A DNA stretch of 64,000 nucleotides from Ophthalmolycus amberensis (taxonomy: Eukaryota; Chordata; Actinopteri; Perciformes; Zoarcidae): assembly GCA_024529925.1 (NCBI GenBank), contig JAFEUB010001189.1:419001-483000 (forward strand), read 5' to 3'. Below are positions 12,317 to 25,672 of the stretch, piece by piece. A program made the translations under genes and the position numbers. The notes under the pieces were generated by a model. The model saw only the letters and a list, made by a program, of their open reading frames with translations, searched no databases and had not been told where the DNA came from. Position 1 is the stretch's first letter, and every line of letters starts with the position of its first letter.

Positions 12317-13742
12317 AGAGGGCACATTGTAGGGTTTAGGGGTCTGAGCAGCTTCATGAATGTTTGGCCCAATAAAGAGCTTCCTGCTGGATCCCCAATA
12401 ACAAGTGACCAGCACGCACAAACTTCTTAAGTCGCCATGGTTACACGGCTCTTTCAAAGGCAGTGTTCACTCAGCCACTTTAGTATTTAGGTCATAAGTT
12501 ACTCGCTTTAAATTATCCCTCCAATTCACATTCAGACTAAATAGGAAATGTGCACGAGAGACCTTTTATTATTACATCTTCTGAAACAAAACGTTGGTTT
12601 CTTTGTGCGCCGCAATTACCGTTATCTGATATCATTTTAAGTTCGAGTAAATAAACACGACACAGAAATGCAAGAATATTAGCATGAAGAGAACAGGCGT
12701 GTGGAATTTGGCACCACATTAAAGTGGACCAGAGTTTGAGCCGAGTGTTTACTGCGGTTATTAAAAATATCTGTCTGGAGGCATTTTGTCAAAACAGACA
12801 AATGAAGAAAAGCCATGAACTCAGTTTAGCTTAGCTTAGCTTAGCTAAGGTGGGAATTTGCTTCTTTATTTATTTATTTGTTACAGACACAAAGACTCCA
12901 ATTCCAAGCTAGTACTTCAACAGCTTTGCACCACATGTTGGAAGTAGCAATTCTACGTCAAGAGCAAACCGCTGGATGGAGGAGCTTTGGGTTTTTATGG
13001 GAACCTTTTCCTGACATATTACATTTTGTTGCTTATGTTTCCAACAACCTTACTATTTGATTTAATTCATCAGCAAAACATTCCCTTAGAGTGACACAGT
13101 CTTCCCTTGTTCCCCACTTTCATCCCTATCATTTACTCTCAGTCCCGTCACGCAATTAGTGCAGTAAAATCAGAGTATGGAATACAACACATTCACCGTC
13201 ACCCAGTGATCACTGCAATGTGTAACTTCTAGCAATAACTAAAAGGAGTCCAATCTGCTGCCTGTCAGCACCGGAAACACAATTAAAACGGCTATTATCA
13301 GCCCCGGCGCTGTGGTTGAGGAAGAGGGAGCGAGGCATCGGGAGATAAACGCAGCCCCGTTCAATTAAAACCCACAAGTTTAGACATTGGCCCCGTTGGT
13401 CTGACTGCAGTTTCCTGTCCCGGCTTGCTCCGTCCACGAGACGGAACAGTGGGAAAGAACAAAGGAGCAGTCACCGGGATCTCCCACACACCTCCCACCT
13501 CCCCCTCCTACCCCATCCGGAGAATCAGCACAAGGTGAAATTATTCCAAAAAGGACCTTCCCTGCATGCACGAGAAGACTCGTCGGCAACCTGTGGCACG
13601 CAGCCAAAGTTGGCTGGAAATGCCGAAACCTTGGTTCTTTTTCCTTTTTTGAAGGTCTCTGATTATCATTTTACTAATTCATTTTATACACACATTAGAG
13701 AGGCTGACACCGAGTTGAAAATCGACAAAATATAGAGCTTAC

Positions 13743-13804
13743 CTCGAGAATGTGCTCGTCTTGTTGCTCCCTGTCCAGTTTCCTGGAAGTGGTTGTAACC
13801 AGAC
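13743..13804 (-). CDS. fat1: FAT1-like cadherin exon 4 (62 bp micro-exon)
   Basis: This small exon encodes about 20 residues, LVTTTSRKLDREQQDEHILE, from the middle of cadherin repeat 11. It contains the conserved LDRE element that cadherin repeats carry before the final strands. The acceptor is TTCAACAG before 13804 and the donor GTAAGC follows 13743. It enters in phase 1 (completing the glycine codon of KTG) and exits in phase 0, exactly matching the neighbouring exons. The residue string agrees closely with vertebrate FAT1 as I remember it. It is far too short to be found by ORF length and was located by homology plus splice phase. Confidence 0.87.
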
Positions 13805-13891
13805 CTGTTGAAGACAATCAATGATAACGTGAATATTAACGGATATATAGAATTAATTACATAGAACAACCAAGTGCATCAATTTCTGTTG

Positions 13892-13895
<4 letters not shown>

Positions 13896-13923
<28 letters not shown>
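13896..13923 (+). repeat. (AT)n microsatellite
   Basis: Fourteen AT units about 90 bases from the 62-bp micro-exon, on its upstream (acceptor) side. Confidence 0.9.
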
Positions 13924-13927
<4 letters not shown>

Positions 13928-14792
13928 TGTTTACATGATAGAGCAGTTATAAAATCACACACTAAATGTCACTGAAAAAGATGTGTTTGAGCAATGAAAT
14001 GTCCCACTCAGCACAAATATTGGTTACAATTCTTCAATAAAAACATTTTAGGGATCCTTGTCAGAAATGTGAAATTGATGTATGTATTGTTTGTTGATAT
14101 ATTGGGTTTTTTGAATCGATATCTGCATTAAATATCCAGTATCAGTAGGTTATACGGTGGACTAAATCATTTTATAGATCAGGTTATTATCAGGTTGAGA
14201 GCCAAAGACACACTTTCAGAAATAGAAACATTTAAACAATATTGGATTAACAATACTCCAATTCTTCCACGCACTGCTGAGTGACATAATGTGAAATCCT
14301 GCTGGTTATCTCATCAGTCAGCCACAAGTTAAGAGTTTGCGTATCGAGGAGTGCTCTCCCTGTATGCCAGACATCCCACCACACTGCCCTCACATATGTG
14401 GAATATCACAAAGGTCTGCGAGTCGTGACCAAACAGCAGCCTGGCAGAGACACGCTGCTTTTAATTTGTCCACAAGCTGAGTAAATAGAGAGCCAGTCAG
14501 ACGTCGCCCCCGGTCCCGAGCAGCACCCTTTGAAAACAGAGCAAAGGAACCTTCAGAAAAGATCCGGCAGCTAGTTGAAGGGTTTCAAGGGTCTTTTTTT
14601 CAGGGTTCCATCGTTCGTTTTAAGTGGGAGGATTTATGTTCCACAGTGAATCACACAGAAGGGACTCTCTGTTGAGCCAGGGTTTGACCAAAGTAAAAAT
14701 AAAACAAGTTTTGAGTCTTGAGTTCCTGAGCTAATCCGATTTTAAATCAAATTCGCAAACAAGCGAAGAAAAAAAAGAAGAAAAGAGGAGGA

Positions 14793-14811
14793 GGGGGGGG
14801 GGGGGGGGGGG
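14793..14811 (+). repeat. Poly(G) run
   Basis: Nineteen consecutive G bases after a GAGGAG purine lead-in. Confidence 0.92.
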
Positions 14812-17800
14812 ATACTGCTACATGGCTGCGTTATAAGCAGCCGCGCTGTTCTCACTACCGGTTTAATTGCAACTTTTGCAGAGACTGAGTGCAGAGTAGA
14901 CGTGCCAACCTCGACCGCACCAGCGCTGTCTTGCTTGCCACAGTGCGTCTGATTAGCATAAAGCAAAGGATTTCCGAAAAAACCCAAAAGCCATCAATGG
15001 CACATATGCCGGCAACGAGAATAGCAGGCCACAACTTACAGGTCCTGAAATATCCCTCCCTCAGCACTGCAATTGAGGCACATGAGCGAGGCACTTTTGC
15101 TCCCTCTTTTTTTTTTTTTTATCCTTTCCTTCTTAGGCTTTATTTAATCTTCACAGCGAGCTGCAAATATAGAGGTCTACTGATAAAACCTCTTCCTGTC
15201 AGTGCAACTCTTTTTTTTGCTCTGCTTACCTGACGCGGCTATATATTAATGCACCCCCAGAAATTAACCCCAGCTTGAGAACCAAACTGTCCGTCATGTT
15301 ATTCATTTTTATTAGTTTTGTAAATAGCCATATATATATAATTAATCAAACCTATTTTTTAAGCTTTCTGAATGGGCTCCTTTTGATTTACGCCGCATGA
15401 TTTAACGGGGCAAACATTGCAATAAAATCCCGGCAATAACCCTGCTTAATAATAACATATAATAAAAGAGGTGTGACAAACACTGACAACACAATTAAGT
15501 TTTGTAAATTTATACCACCTACAGGAATCACTCTTTGCATTGTTGCCTGATGTTTGCAGAGGATCAGCGTGGGCTCCGCGAGTTAGCGAGCTCGAGATTA
15601 TTACCATCAAAGCTAATAGTTCTGCTGTGCCACATCAACACAGACCACGCTGACTGATTATTCATGTGCTTTAGCAGAGCAGGAGCTGATGGATGATAAT
15701 GTTTTTAAGCTCCCCTGTGTGCCGTGTTAGGTAACTCCTCTCTTTGTACGTGCATTATCGAGCAGAATGAAGAGTCCGGGTCTCTGATTTATAATTCCTC
15801 TGCAAAAATCGGCTGCCGAGTCAAAAGCTCGGCGAGGGATCATAACGGATACGGTGTTTGCAAGGTGAACTTTTTACTCTCGAGTACGGCAGCACAGCGC
15901 CGCAACAAAACCGATGACTAAATGCCTGTTTCACAGCGATCCCAACAGATGGACATTTGGTTTTTCAGTCCTGCAAAAGACTGCACAGAGGTCCCAGTTC
16001 ACAAATAATTTAAACCGTGACGCCGCGACAGCAGGCGCACCGGAAGATGAGTTAATGGAACAGGTAGCACATCACTGGACGCCTTCTGTTCATGGATACA
16101 CGCGCTTGTTGAAAAAAACAAAAACGTGTATATTTTGGTTCAGGTGTAATCTCTCCGTCACTTTTTCTCCACCCGACACAAATTAGCACCGCTACCTCCG
16201 GCTGGAAATAGGGACGGGGAAATTTGGAGGGAGTGAACAAGCAAGGCATTAAAAATAAACAAAAAAGGGAAAAGTTATTTGATTCCTTCAACAAAACAAA
16301 CGCAAACCTCTGGTGACGAGCACGCTCAGATTTCCTGTAATAACACCCCGCTGGAATCCCATCACAAATATCAAATGCATTTGATAAATACGGGACTCCT
16401 TCCAGATGCATTTGTGCCATTTCAGCAACAGCTGGGTGCCGAACTTCTCGCAGCAGGACGGCAACCTTTCCTGCCAAGCTGTGTATTCTTTGTGCACCTC
16501 TCACTTGCAACAGACAATCCGTCATGTAGTGAGCATCTGCCTTTAATCATATGGTCCCGGGTTCCTCTTTTCAAATCGCATGAAGTGTGTTCCACAGGTG
16601 TAGCGAGTAGCCTGAGGCTGCAAATAATGAATATCTTCATTATTGGTTAATCTTGCGATTGTTTTCTCAGCCAACAGATGAATTGTTTGGTCTGTAAAAT
16701 TCCAGATAATTGCTAAAAAAAATGTCCTGAAACCCAATAAGACGTTTCGTTTAGTTTGCTATCGTGCTGGACAAAAGAAATGCAGCTCATCTTCAAACTG
16801 GAGAAACTGGAACTAGCTATTGTCTTTGGATTTTTCTCTGGTAAAATGACTTTAAACCATTAATCCATTCTCAAAATAGTTGCAGATTTATAGGCTGATT
16901 AGTTCACCAACTGTTTCTGTCCTGCAACAGTCAGCGTAGCGGTTTTGAGGCATGGCCTGTTTGAACCACAAACATTTTACTGCTCTTCCATATTGTTTTA
17001 AGTGAAAGTATTTTAGAATTTTGATGGAGCATGAAACCAGCATCCACTTCAAGATGTGGAGAATAAAGATGTCAGGGAGTAGAATAAAACATCTGAAATG
17101 CAAAAAAAAAAAAAAAGAAGCTATTTTGATGCGTGTTGTGTTGCGTTGTGGCTTAAACTGCTTTTGTTTGCTCCACTTTTGTCTTGACATGTTGCCAGCT
17201 CGCTGCCAGATCTCCGACCTCGGGACTCGTCACCCACTCCTAATATCCAAACATTGATCTCTTTTTTGGAAACAACTTGTTTCCAGAAGAAAATAGAAGC
17301 GTTCAAAAATCCAAAATCTATTTAAAGTCATCCCGCAATCATTGTCCACTCATAGCAAAGTGACACGCTCACCAGGAATGCTCCATCTATGTCGGACGAT
17401 GCTGGCCAATAGCGGCGAGCACACACACACACACCTCTCTGTCTCTACCTTATGGAACCGTGAAATGATTGCTCGGTGAGCCCGAGCTCGCCGAAAGGAG
17501 TCTGGCACTTCCAAACCCCGCAGTCCTTTTTGTCACAACAAACACACACACACACACACACAAAAGCCATCCTCAGGCGTGGGCTGAGCCGGGCCGACAG
17601 TAATTACAGCCGTGCTGTTTTGAGAGGGGGAGAAAAACAACAGCAGAGCAGCGGTGGCACTCTGGACCGCGTCCTTTGAGCGCTACAACCAAAAACGCCG
17701 AAAATGAAGGCCTGGAGGGAGCAAAGGAGTCCAGGGACATTGTTGGGCCGGTTCATACCCGGGAATTACTGCTGTGATTAGCAGTCTTTGGAGTGACACA

Positions 17801-20800
17801 CATATCCCATGTGACGCACTTTTAACTCCAGACAATCGGGAATGTGCCGGGCGTCTGGACTTGGTAGTATTGTTGTTGATGAAATGACACTACGCCATGA
17901 ATATTCATGATCTAAACGCTTGCTATTTCTCTCTAGCGTGAGGAAAATAATAAACACTGCAACATTTCTTATCCTGAAACCCAACATCCAACCCCAGAGA
18001 GCCATATCAATACTCGCGGCTTCATTTTGAGTTAAGTGTCTGCCACTCGGGTCTAACACAACACAGGGAAAAAGATCTGCTTTCACTGACCCGGATGCCA
18101 TCTACTCAAAAGGACTGTGGGAGTTACCCGACATCCAAAAGGACTGTGGGAGTTTAAGAAGGGACTGGTACATTAAAGCAGGAGCTGTTTGTCGCTTCTT
18201 TTATAACCGAGTCTACAAAATGCTGCTGAACGAGAGCTACAGACTTTTATTGTGAAGGAATGCTCGGCGTGCCATTTTTAAAAAGGTAGCGTGGTCCAAC
18301 TAATGTCCTGTTCGGTCGTCCAGGAGCGCACAGAAGTTGACAAATGCGACGAAGAGCAGGCCATGTCAGCGGACATAAACACATTAATACATACATATGG
18401 TCTTGGTGGAAATGAGTAAAAGGCAGTCGGCGGGGGAAGCGTTGTTTGCATTAGGATTACGATATCTCAGCACCTCACAGCTGCGAGGCTCATTTGTAAT
18501 CTGAAAACACAAGCACGTCATGGAAGACTCGGGGCTATGGGGGGGATTCAGGTTCCCCAGTGCCGGTGAAAGTGAATGTTATGGGGAGTTGTGTAAATGG
18601 ACGCAGCTGAGGCCTGAGACCATTGAGCTTACTGGTAGTCTCGACCTATGTCCGCTCTGACACGTGAAACCTTCTGTGCTATTAAAGACAAGGCATCGCA
18701 GATAACAGCACCAGTGAGAGACTGCGTGGGAGAAATTTGGTTTTTGACACATATTTTTGCATATCTATACATGTTAAATATCCCTCCCTCGCCTTACGTA
18801 GACCTCGCGGATTTCACTTTGGTCTCTTCATTTTCGTCTGTCAAATTTACATGTCAAGCCACATGAGCGTTTAAGCTGTGGTCATGTCGTGAGAATGAAA
18901 TCTGCAAGGCCAATTAGACTATTGGCCTGTCTGTCAATCAAACGCTCGCTGACGAGTCTAGAATTGTCAGAAGTTGAACTCGTGAGTTCTGGAGGGACAG
19001 ATAATGAATACAGAATGCGATCCGTAGCAAGATCACATATGAACAATTTACATTGGACGATGAAGTCCTTCAGTAAATGTCTGTGGCTTTCTGAGTCCAC
19101 ACATTAATGCCTAACTCTCCTTGAAATATATTCAACCGGATTTTGTCACACCAGCTTAAGAAAACGTGAATATATGCGTAAACTCTGTATAATTCTTTCA
19201 CGTTGAGTTTAACTTCGGTCGACTTTGACCCACACATTTGTGCAGTTGAACGGCAGCTATGTGCCTCGACGGTGCTGACCTTTGAGGGAACCAAAATGGA
19301 TGTTATTGGAGCTTATTGGCTGTGTTGCACCGTCCACTTCCATTTAACCTCCTCTGTTGGAGTATGAACCGCTCCACAAAAGATGGATGTTTGAAGACAG
19401 AGAGTCAATGGTACAAATACGTCTCTTTAATTAACTGTGAGGACCTATTGTCCCGTCAGAGACGAGGCTGACCCAACAGCTTAACTTGCCTTTTTCGAAA
19501 AACACTCTTTGTTGAATGAAACGATGTAAAAACCCCTCAGGAACAAAATGCCCTGGGGGAGTAAACTGCATTCTAGAGGAAATACAAAGAAGCTTGGAGA
19601 GGTATTGTGATTAACGAACGCTAGCATGTTCCTGGTCCCTACAAGGTATCCCATACACCCACACGAATGGGGCCTGAGGGCAACAGTAGCCTTTACTAAG
19701 AATACAAAACACAAATACAGTGGAAACCGCTGATATGGATCAAAAGGCTTTGGCAGAATCATTCCTGTAGTAGTCCGATTACAGTGTTCATTTTCATACA
19801 TGACAACGTTTGGAAAAAACATTTTAAAACTACGGTAGGCCAACGTTAATTACATTTTTAGTTTCCTTTTTTTTTACGCTACTCCCTTGATGCTTTGCAT
19901 CGAGGTAACCCGTCTGGCTACCTGAGGCTACACATTGAAATCCTGACAGGAAAAAAGAAAAGTAATTTTCTCTCACTAAAAAAAACAATGTGCACCAGAA
20001 GCACTCGTGGTTCGGTAATGCCTTTTTATTACCTTGTTGCCGTGTAATAAATATACAAATGTCAATGAGATGGTAATCTGCATGAGGAACAAAGAAAAAC
20101 AAAACAAAAGCGGATATAATCATCATCCGTTCATAGCGATCAATTTGACCCGGTTAGAAATGATCTCTAGCAGCAGGTTTCCACTGTATGGCCCAATGTG
20201 TTGCTGTTTACACATTTGCGCACACAGCTGTCAGCTTTGTGCCGTTCACTTGAGTAAGTGAGGCATTCTGATGCGGCCCAGCCAGGTCGACCTGGTCCAT
20301 TTAACGGAGGTGTGTCGGTGTGCTTCCACATTAACCCTTGGAGCAGGATCATTTTAAGAGATAAAAACATTGAAAGCAAAAACCTGCACGGATTCATTTA
20401 ACGCGCTGTCTTGACTGCAGCCGCTCGTAAACCCACGCAGGTCACTGTCAGAAGACCAGCATATCAACAAATCCAAAGGCTTATTATTAAAAGGTGTCAC
20501 GTGATCCGAGTTGATGACACACATGGTTGTCATGGTTGCCGGGCTTCATTTTACACAGAAAGAATAAGCGAGGTGGGTTTTTTTCATGCTTTTGGGTCAT
20601 GAGGCTGGTCACCCTGCACATAATGGTTTGGCTTGGCACTGAATGAATCACAGTTCTCCTGCGATGCTTCTATGAAGTTGAGAAGTGAGTGAATGTTTAC
20701 TTTTCTTTTTTTTTTAGTAATGTCAGGAAAAGAGAGAGACTTGTCTTCAGCTTCCTGTTCATAGATCATTAATCGAGATAGAATGAAAACCTCGGAGACC

Positions 20801-21872
20801 CGTGGTGACGGCATGTGACGGGCTTTAGTTTTTGAAAAAGGAGACTAAAAGGCACCTTTTTTATATATCATGCCGTGTCATTGGATGTGTCTCAAAGACA
20901 CTGTGGTTGAACTGAACCGTAGCCAGCTAAGCCACCATGACCACCCTTTGAAGTGTTAAGAGGACAATCAGACATTTTTCATTTCCACTTTTTTTTTCCT
21001 CTCGCAATCTCTTGAGACCTGTAACAATCGCTTGGCCCCCTGCAATTACCGGAAACACCAGGAAGTTGTTGGAAGTATCCATTTCCTATCTCACTTCCCC
21101 TGATGGTTGTTGGGGCTTCGGTAAACCACTGATAACACCAGTGTGTGTGTGTGTGTGTGTTTTCTACCTCAAACAGAGGAGGCGTTACTGAAAGTTGATT
21201 TGAGCTCCACAAAAAGTGGATGCTTCGCAGCTCTAGTCCCGGTGGCTGTTTTCTCCCTTACCTTTTCATTCAACCCTGGGGATGACAAATGCACATAAAA
21301 CCTGTCGAAAGGTATCCGAGCTCGCCAAAGCATCGCCCACGGCCCCCCTTTTCAATTGATGACATTGAGTTGGTGAATGCAGGCGAAAGAGAAAGGATGG
21401 GCCAGAATTGTTCAACGCGACTGTAACAATTTTTCATGCGTCATTTGGGTTTTAACCACTGGAATGGAGTCTGCCATTATAGGGCAGGCACAATCAGGTA
21501 TAGGCAGCCGTCTCCTGTTAAAGGCGCGCTCTCGTCAGCTGGAACTACACCATTGTCTGCTGACGAACACAGATAGGCGCCATCGTTATAGGGTGGAGTT
21601 TTCTACAGGCTTTTTGGGTGCTCTGAGCAGCAAATCTCATATGTCAGGTCACCGCAGACTAATGATACCATGTTCTGAAAAGTCAATGGACAACACTGTG
21701 ATAATTAGAGAAGCCTTAGAAAGCACTACTACGATACAAAGAAAGGAAGAATCGGCACAGCAGGAAGTAGAGGAATGAGCATTCAGCAAGATAAGATAGA
21801 TATCCTAGTGATCTTTCGCACTTACTCTCTCTCTGTCTCGTTAACTTAGATATGAAAAAAAACTCCCTGTGC

Positions 21873-22012
21873 TGTGTGTGTGTGTGTGTGTGTGTTCTGA
21901 CTACTATGTTCTGCTCGGTTGCTATTTTCCTAACACATGCGTGCTCTGGCATAAGAGCGCCGCCCAAAGTCCAACAGCGTTTCAGAGAAGCGAGAGAGAG
22001 AGAGAGAGAGAG
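21873..22012 (+). repeat. (GT)n at 21873-21895 and (GA)n at 21992-22012
   Basis: Two short dinucleotide runs in intron 3; a further (GT)n lies at 21141-21160. Confidence 0.9.
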
Positions 22013-22458
22013 TGATTCACCAGGTGCTGGACGCTGCTTGCTCTCCCACAGAAAAGGTGGGCGACTCGTGTCAACAACCTCGGATGAACTAGCGCCGGAG
22101 CTGTGACAACTCCTTTCTATAGGGGAATAAAACCAGACAGCTACGGGGCTGGCTGTCTCAAGAACCGCACGTGTGGACAAATCATCCTCGGTCTAATTTG
22201 ACGCGATTACATATCTGCCCGACGCAGCCCATATCCTGTTGTAAACAAGCCTGTGAGTCTTTACCCAGGGAATTCAACTCTCAGCAGCTGTCCAATCGCG
22301 GCTTAGGAGCGTGGAGCAACCGCGGTCATGTCTGTGGGTGGGATGAGATCTGTGCCACCAGACAACTGAGCACTTGTTCCGTCTTTACAAAGTTCAGACC
22401 CAAACATCATTATTCAAATTCACTGATCTCATGCTGATTTAAAGCACATAATTCATAT

Positions 22459-22494
22459 CCCCCCCCCCCCCCCGACACACACACACACACACAC
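22459..22494 (+). repeat. Poly(C) followed by (CA)n
   Basis: Fifteen C bases followed by about ten CA units, a compound microsatellite. Confidence 0.92.
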
Positions 22495-25355
22495 TGCCTC
22501 TGCCTTGTGTCTCCCCCTCTGTTCTTATTCCCCTCAATAGCGAGGTGATATCAAACAGTTAGGTTCGAAGCTCTCGTCGGGATTGCAATAGTGTCTGCGA
22601 GAGAGAAGAGCTAGCCTTGCACTTTAATGACAAACTGAAGTCAGAGAACAGCCAAAACAGCGGGACTTGTTTACTTGGCATAAATAAAGTCGGCCCAAGC
22701 CTTTCATCCTGGGCTTTACCGAGCCAACGTGGGTCTGTGCGGGGGGAAAAATAGGGCAACCGACGGCACCCAAGGCGTCGAGCGAAGCCTTCATACGTGT
22801 TTGAAGCTCGACAGGCCGCTCGGAGAGCTGAGCTCGGCTGACGCCCGTTATAGGAGGCTAGCGAGTTAGCTTGGAACACATGCACGTTTCCAAAGAAAAA
22901 AAACCACACACACAAAACACAGGCCTGAACGTCTTTTCCTCTTTCCCGCCCCTTTGTAGAGCTTTGTAGCTACGCCAAGGGAACTATGCTTCCATTGCAA
23001 TTTTAGAACGTGTAATTACAGAGACTCGCATGTTGTAAATTTAAACATTTTCAAAAACCTGTAATATGCGGTGAGAGCGGCATATTGAGTTGATAATGTG
23101 GAGAGATATCAGGCTTATTCCCGTCTCATTTAACACCACAGATAATAAAAAGTTAAATATAATTTGTAATCTCTCCTCCGTCAATCCAATTTGGAAGTAA
23201 AAACATTGGCTCGTTAAACATGTCGGTTTGTGCATAAATCACTGTCTCCTCGCGGAGGCAGCTATGGCTCCATTGTTTTTTCTCCCTTCCTCTCTACCTC
23301 CACTCTCTGCTGCAATCTTAAAAACAAAGAAAGAAAAAAGAAATCACAGCAACCGAGCAGTGGTTTAATATTTCAAGTCGTCTTTGTCTTTGTTGAACCT
23401 GACGCAGGGGGCTCTGGTGTCGTGCTGATAAAAGTTTAAACATGCTTTGATATGCATGAATGGGTCATATCTTTATGCTTCAGTGTCATCTGTATAACCT
23501 GTTGGTTTTTTTCCTCAGAGCTCATCTTGACATTTAAAAAAAAACATGAATTCTACTGTAAAGAGGCCCTGCCCACAGTGGACTTGACTTAAGCTTTAAA
23601 AAAACTCTGTAATCCTACGAGTGGGAAATACTTTCAGACATGTGGGCTGAGAAGACCTTCAACTGCTGAATAAATAATGCACTGTGCGTTTACCGTGGCC
23701 ATTCACCAACACCTAGAAACAAAGCGCAGCAGGCCTTGATGAAGAACACTTGATGTACACAACACAATCAAAGGATATTTACAAAGAAAATCCCTCTTCT
23801 TCAGCTGTAAAAAAAGAGATGAAAATGCAAAAAGAAATACCAAAAAGCAACAGATTGAGATCAGCTGCTTCAGTGTAAACATTCCTTTTCCAGTTCTGGT
23901 CCACAGAAGGGCAAAAACCCAGAATATATCAGGAAGACACACGATTGCAAAGATATTTTCTTCACAGCTCAAGGTCTGCCTACGATGTTTAAACAGCGTT
24001 ATGTATGACTGCTTTGTCAGAAGATAGATATTCACACCGCTTTCCTTTTCCAGCCTCCCACAGCTCTCATCGGCGTATGTGTAAGCCGATCTCGTCATGC
24101 ACGCAGATAAAACACCAGACGTATGTGTCCGCGTGCCTAAGGTTTCCCCTTTTTCCTTATCGTTTATTTTTTCTGTATTTTCCCGTCCAGTGGGGAGTAC
24201 CCAGCATTACTGTCAGGCTCGTGTTTGGGGAGGAGGCGTGCTACAAGACGAATCCTTATTTGGTCGGAAAATTCACATTGCCGCTTCCAACGAAAATAAC
24301 TAAGTCAGTAAGATGGGACAACCTTGGGAAACAGGACCACACACACAGCAGTGAGGACTGACCGGAGCAACTGCCTCACTGACCCCTTCCTCGGTTCAGT
24401 TTCATGACCACTCGCATTCAAGGCAATAAAACACCTGTTTGTAAGAAAGAATAATTCAGTAATTGGCACTTTCAGAGACACTAGAGAGTTTAACCATCTC
24501 ATTTTGCCACTGTGTCTATGGAAATGGAAGTCATTTATAAAGAGGACTAACTGTCCTTGATTTTTTTAATAATCTTAAAATTGCAAAAGATCAACCTAAT
24601 GGCTGAGGGGATCTACGCACACGTGTAAAACACATGCTTCGATGGAATCGCACATACAGTAAATATTGAGTCCAATTTACAGAGAGGCTCTGAATGTACA
24701 TGGAGCTTCACTTTGTACCTACTACAAGTTTCCCCTCTTGCTTTCCAACTAAACATAGCCGGCTCCTGCGACTTTAAAAGAACCCAATGAAATATTAATC
24801 ATCACACCATTTGCAGAGTACCATATGAGAACCCACTTCAGAGTGTTCGAGTGGAGAAACCCCCTGTAGGCTCAACCCACTCCTGTCCTGCGTCAAAAGA
24901 TGGTGTTCACACCGCTCTTCCTTTTGCACAAGAACGGAAACAGGAACCTCACAGCGGCGGCTTTGTCTGCACACTGCACTACAGTGTCTCTCAAAACCTA
25001 GCCCCGAGTTCTCACAAGGTAATTCAATATGCAGCGCAACTCTTTACGCAGTCTGACTTTGCCACATCCATGGCCTTAAAATAGTCGATAGCGTTAGACG
25101 AGGCAAATAACATTTGGCAATGTCTGTTTATGTACCTATCAGTGAGGATATGCCAATTGATCCCTGCTTAGAGGCGCTATATATTTAATCATTTAGACGT
25201 TTGTTCAATGAACTGCGTGGTGTAAATAGTTATTTTGCAGTTGTTTGAAGTTTATTTCTCAAGCTGGCAGCTCAGGAGTCAGAGAAGGGACTTCCCTGCT
25301 CTGAGGAAGCAATTTATAGTGTCATCAATATCCATCGCGGTAACAGCAATCTCAC

Positions 25356-25672
25356 CTGTCTTGGCGTTGAACGGCGAAAGAAACCCTGGGGATTGCCGCT
25401 GGTGATCCTGTAGGTGAGTTTATCACTGGCCTTGGCGTCCGGATCGACCGCGTTAATCTGGATGATTGACACATCTTTGGGGGAGTTCTCCACGACGGCG
25501 GGGTAGTAGACCGGTTCGGAGGTTCGCGGCGCGTTGTCGTTGACGTCCTGCACTTCGATGAAGACCTCGACGAAGGAGGAGAGCGGCACCACGCCGCGAT
25601 CCATCGCGTAGACTGTGAGCCAGTAGTGAGCCGTCGTCTCGTGATCCAGCAGCTCTTGTGTTCGGATAATGC
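25356..25672 (-). CDS. fat1: FAT1-like cadherin exon 3, carrying an apparent net +2 frameshift near its 3' end
   Basis: The exon continues from the large exon (phase 1 joining, TG-IIRTQELLDHET) and encodes the end of cadherin repeat 10 (DVNDNAP) and most of repeat 11 (EPVYYPAVVENSP to KLTYRITSGNPQGFF). The acceptor is CTCTCAG before 25672 and the donor GTGAGA follows 25356. Its 317 bases are two more than a multiple of three, whereas entry and exit phases (both 1) require a multiple of three. Homology moves from one frame (GNPQGF) to a second (FAV) and then a third (NAKTG) within about 20 bases. This fits one extra base in the AAA run at 25377-25379 and another in the AA at 25370-25371. Read as given, translation shifts frame into the next exon. 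Homology up to the lesion is strong. An assembly error is the simplest explanation, but a real lesion or a weak upstream donor near 25385 cannot be excluded. Confidence 0.88.

Larger units (their letters stand above)
8623..13742 (-). other. fat1 intron 4
   Basis: Holds an (AT)n run at 8699-8715, poly(C) runs at 11774-11789 and 11975-11995, a (CT)n run at 11893-11921 and a long (GT)n run at 12264-12315. Around 9575-9660 is a GGGCAAGT-rich passage that may be a transposon fragment. At 12826-12848 there is a short (TTAGC)n run. No exon is visible. Confidence 0.65.
13805..25355 (-). other. fat1 intron 3
   Basis: An 11.5-kb intron. Landmarks are (AT)n 13896-13923, poly(G) 14793-14811, (CA)n 17536-17562, a 29-bp-period duplication at 18107-18154 (CAAAAGGACTGTGGGAGTT twice), (GT)n 21141-21160 and 21873-21895, (GA)n 21992-22012 and poly(C)/(CA)n 22459-22494. 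No exon or intact transposon is recognised. Confidence 0.62.
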
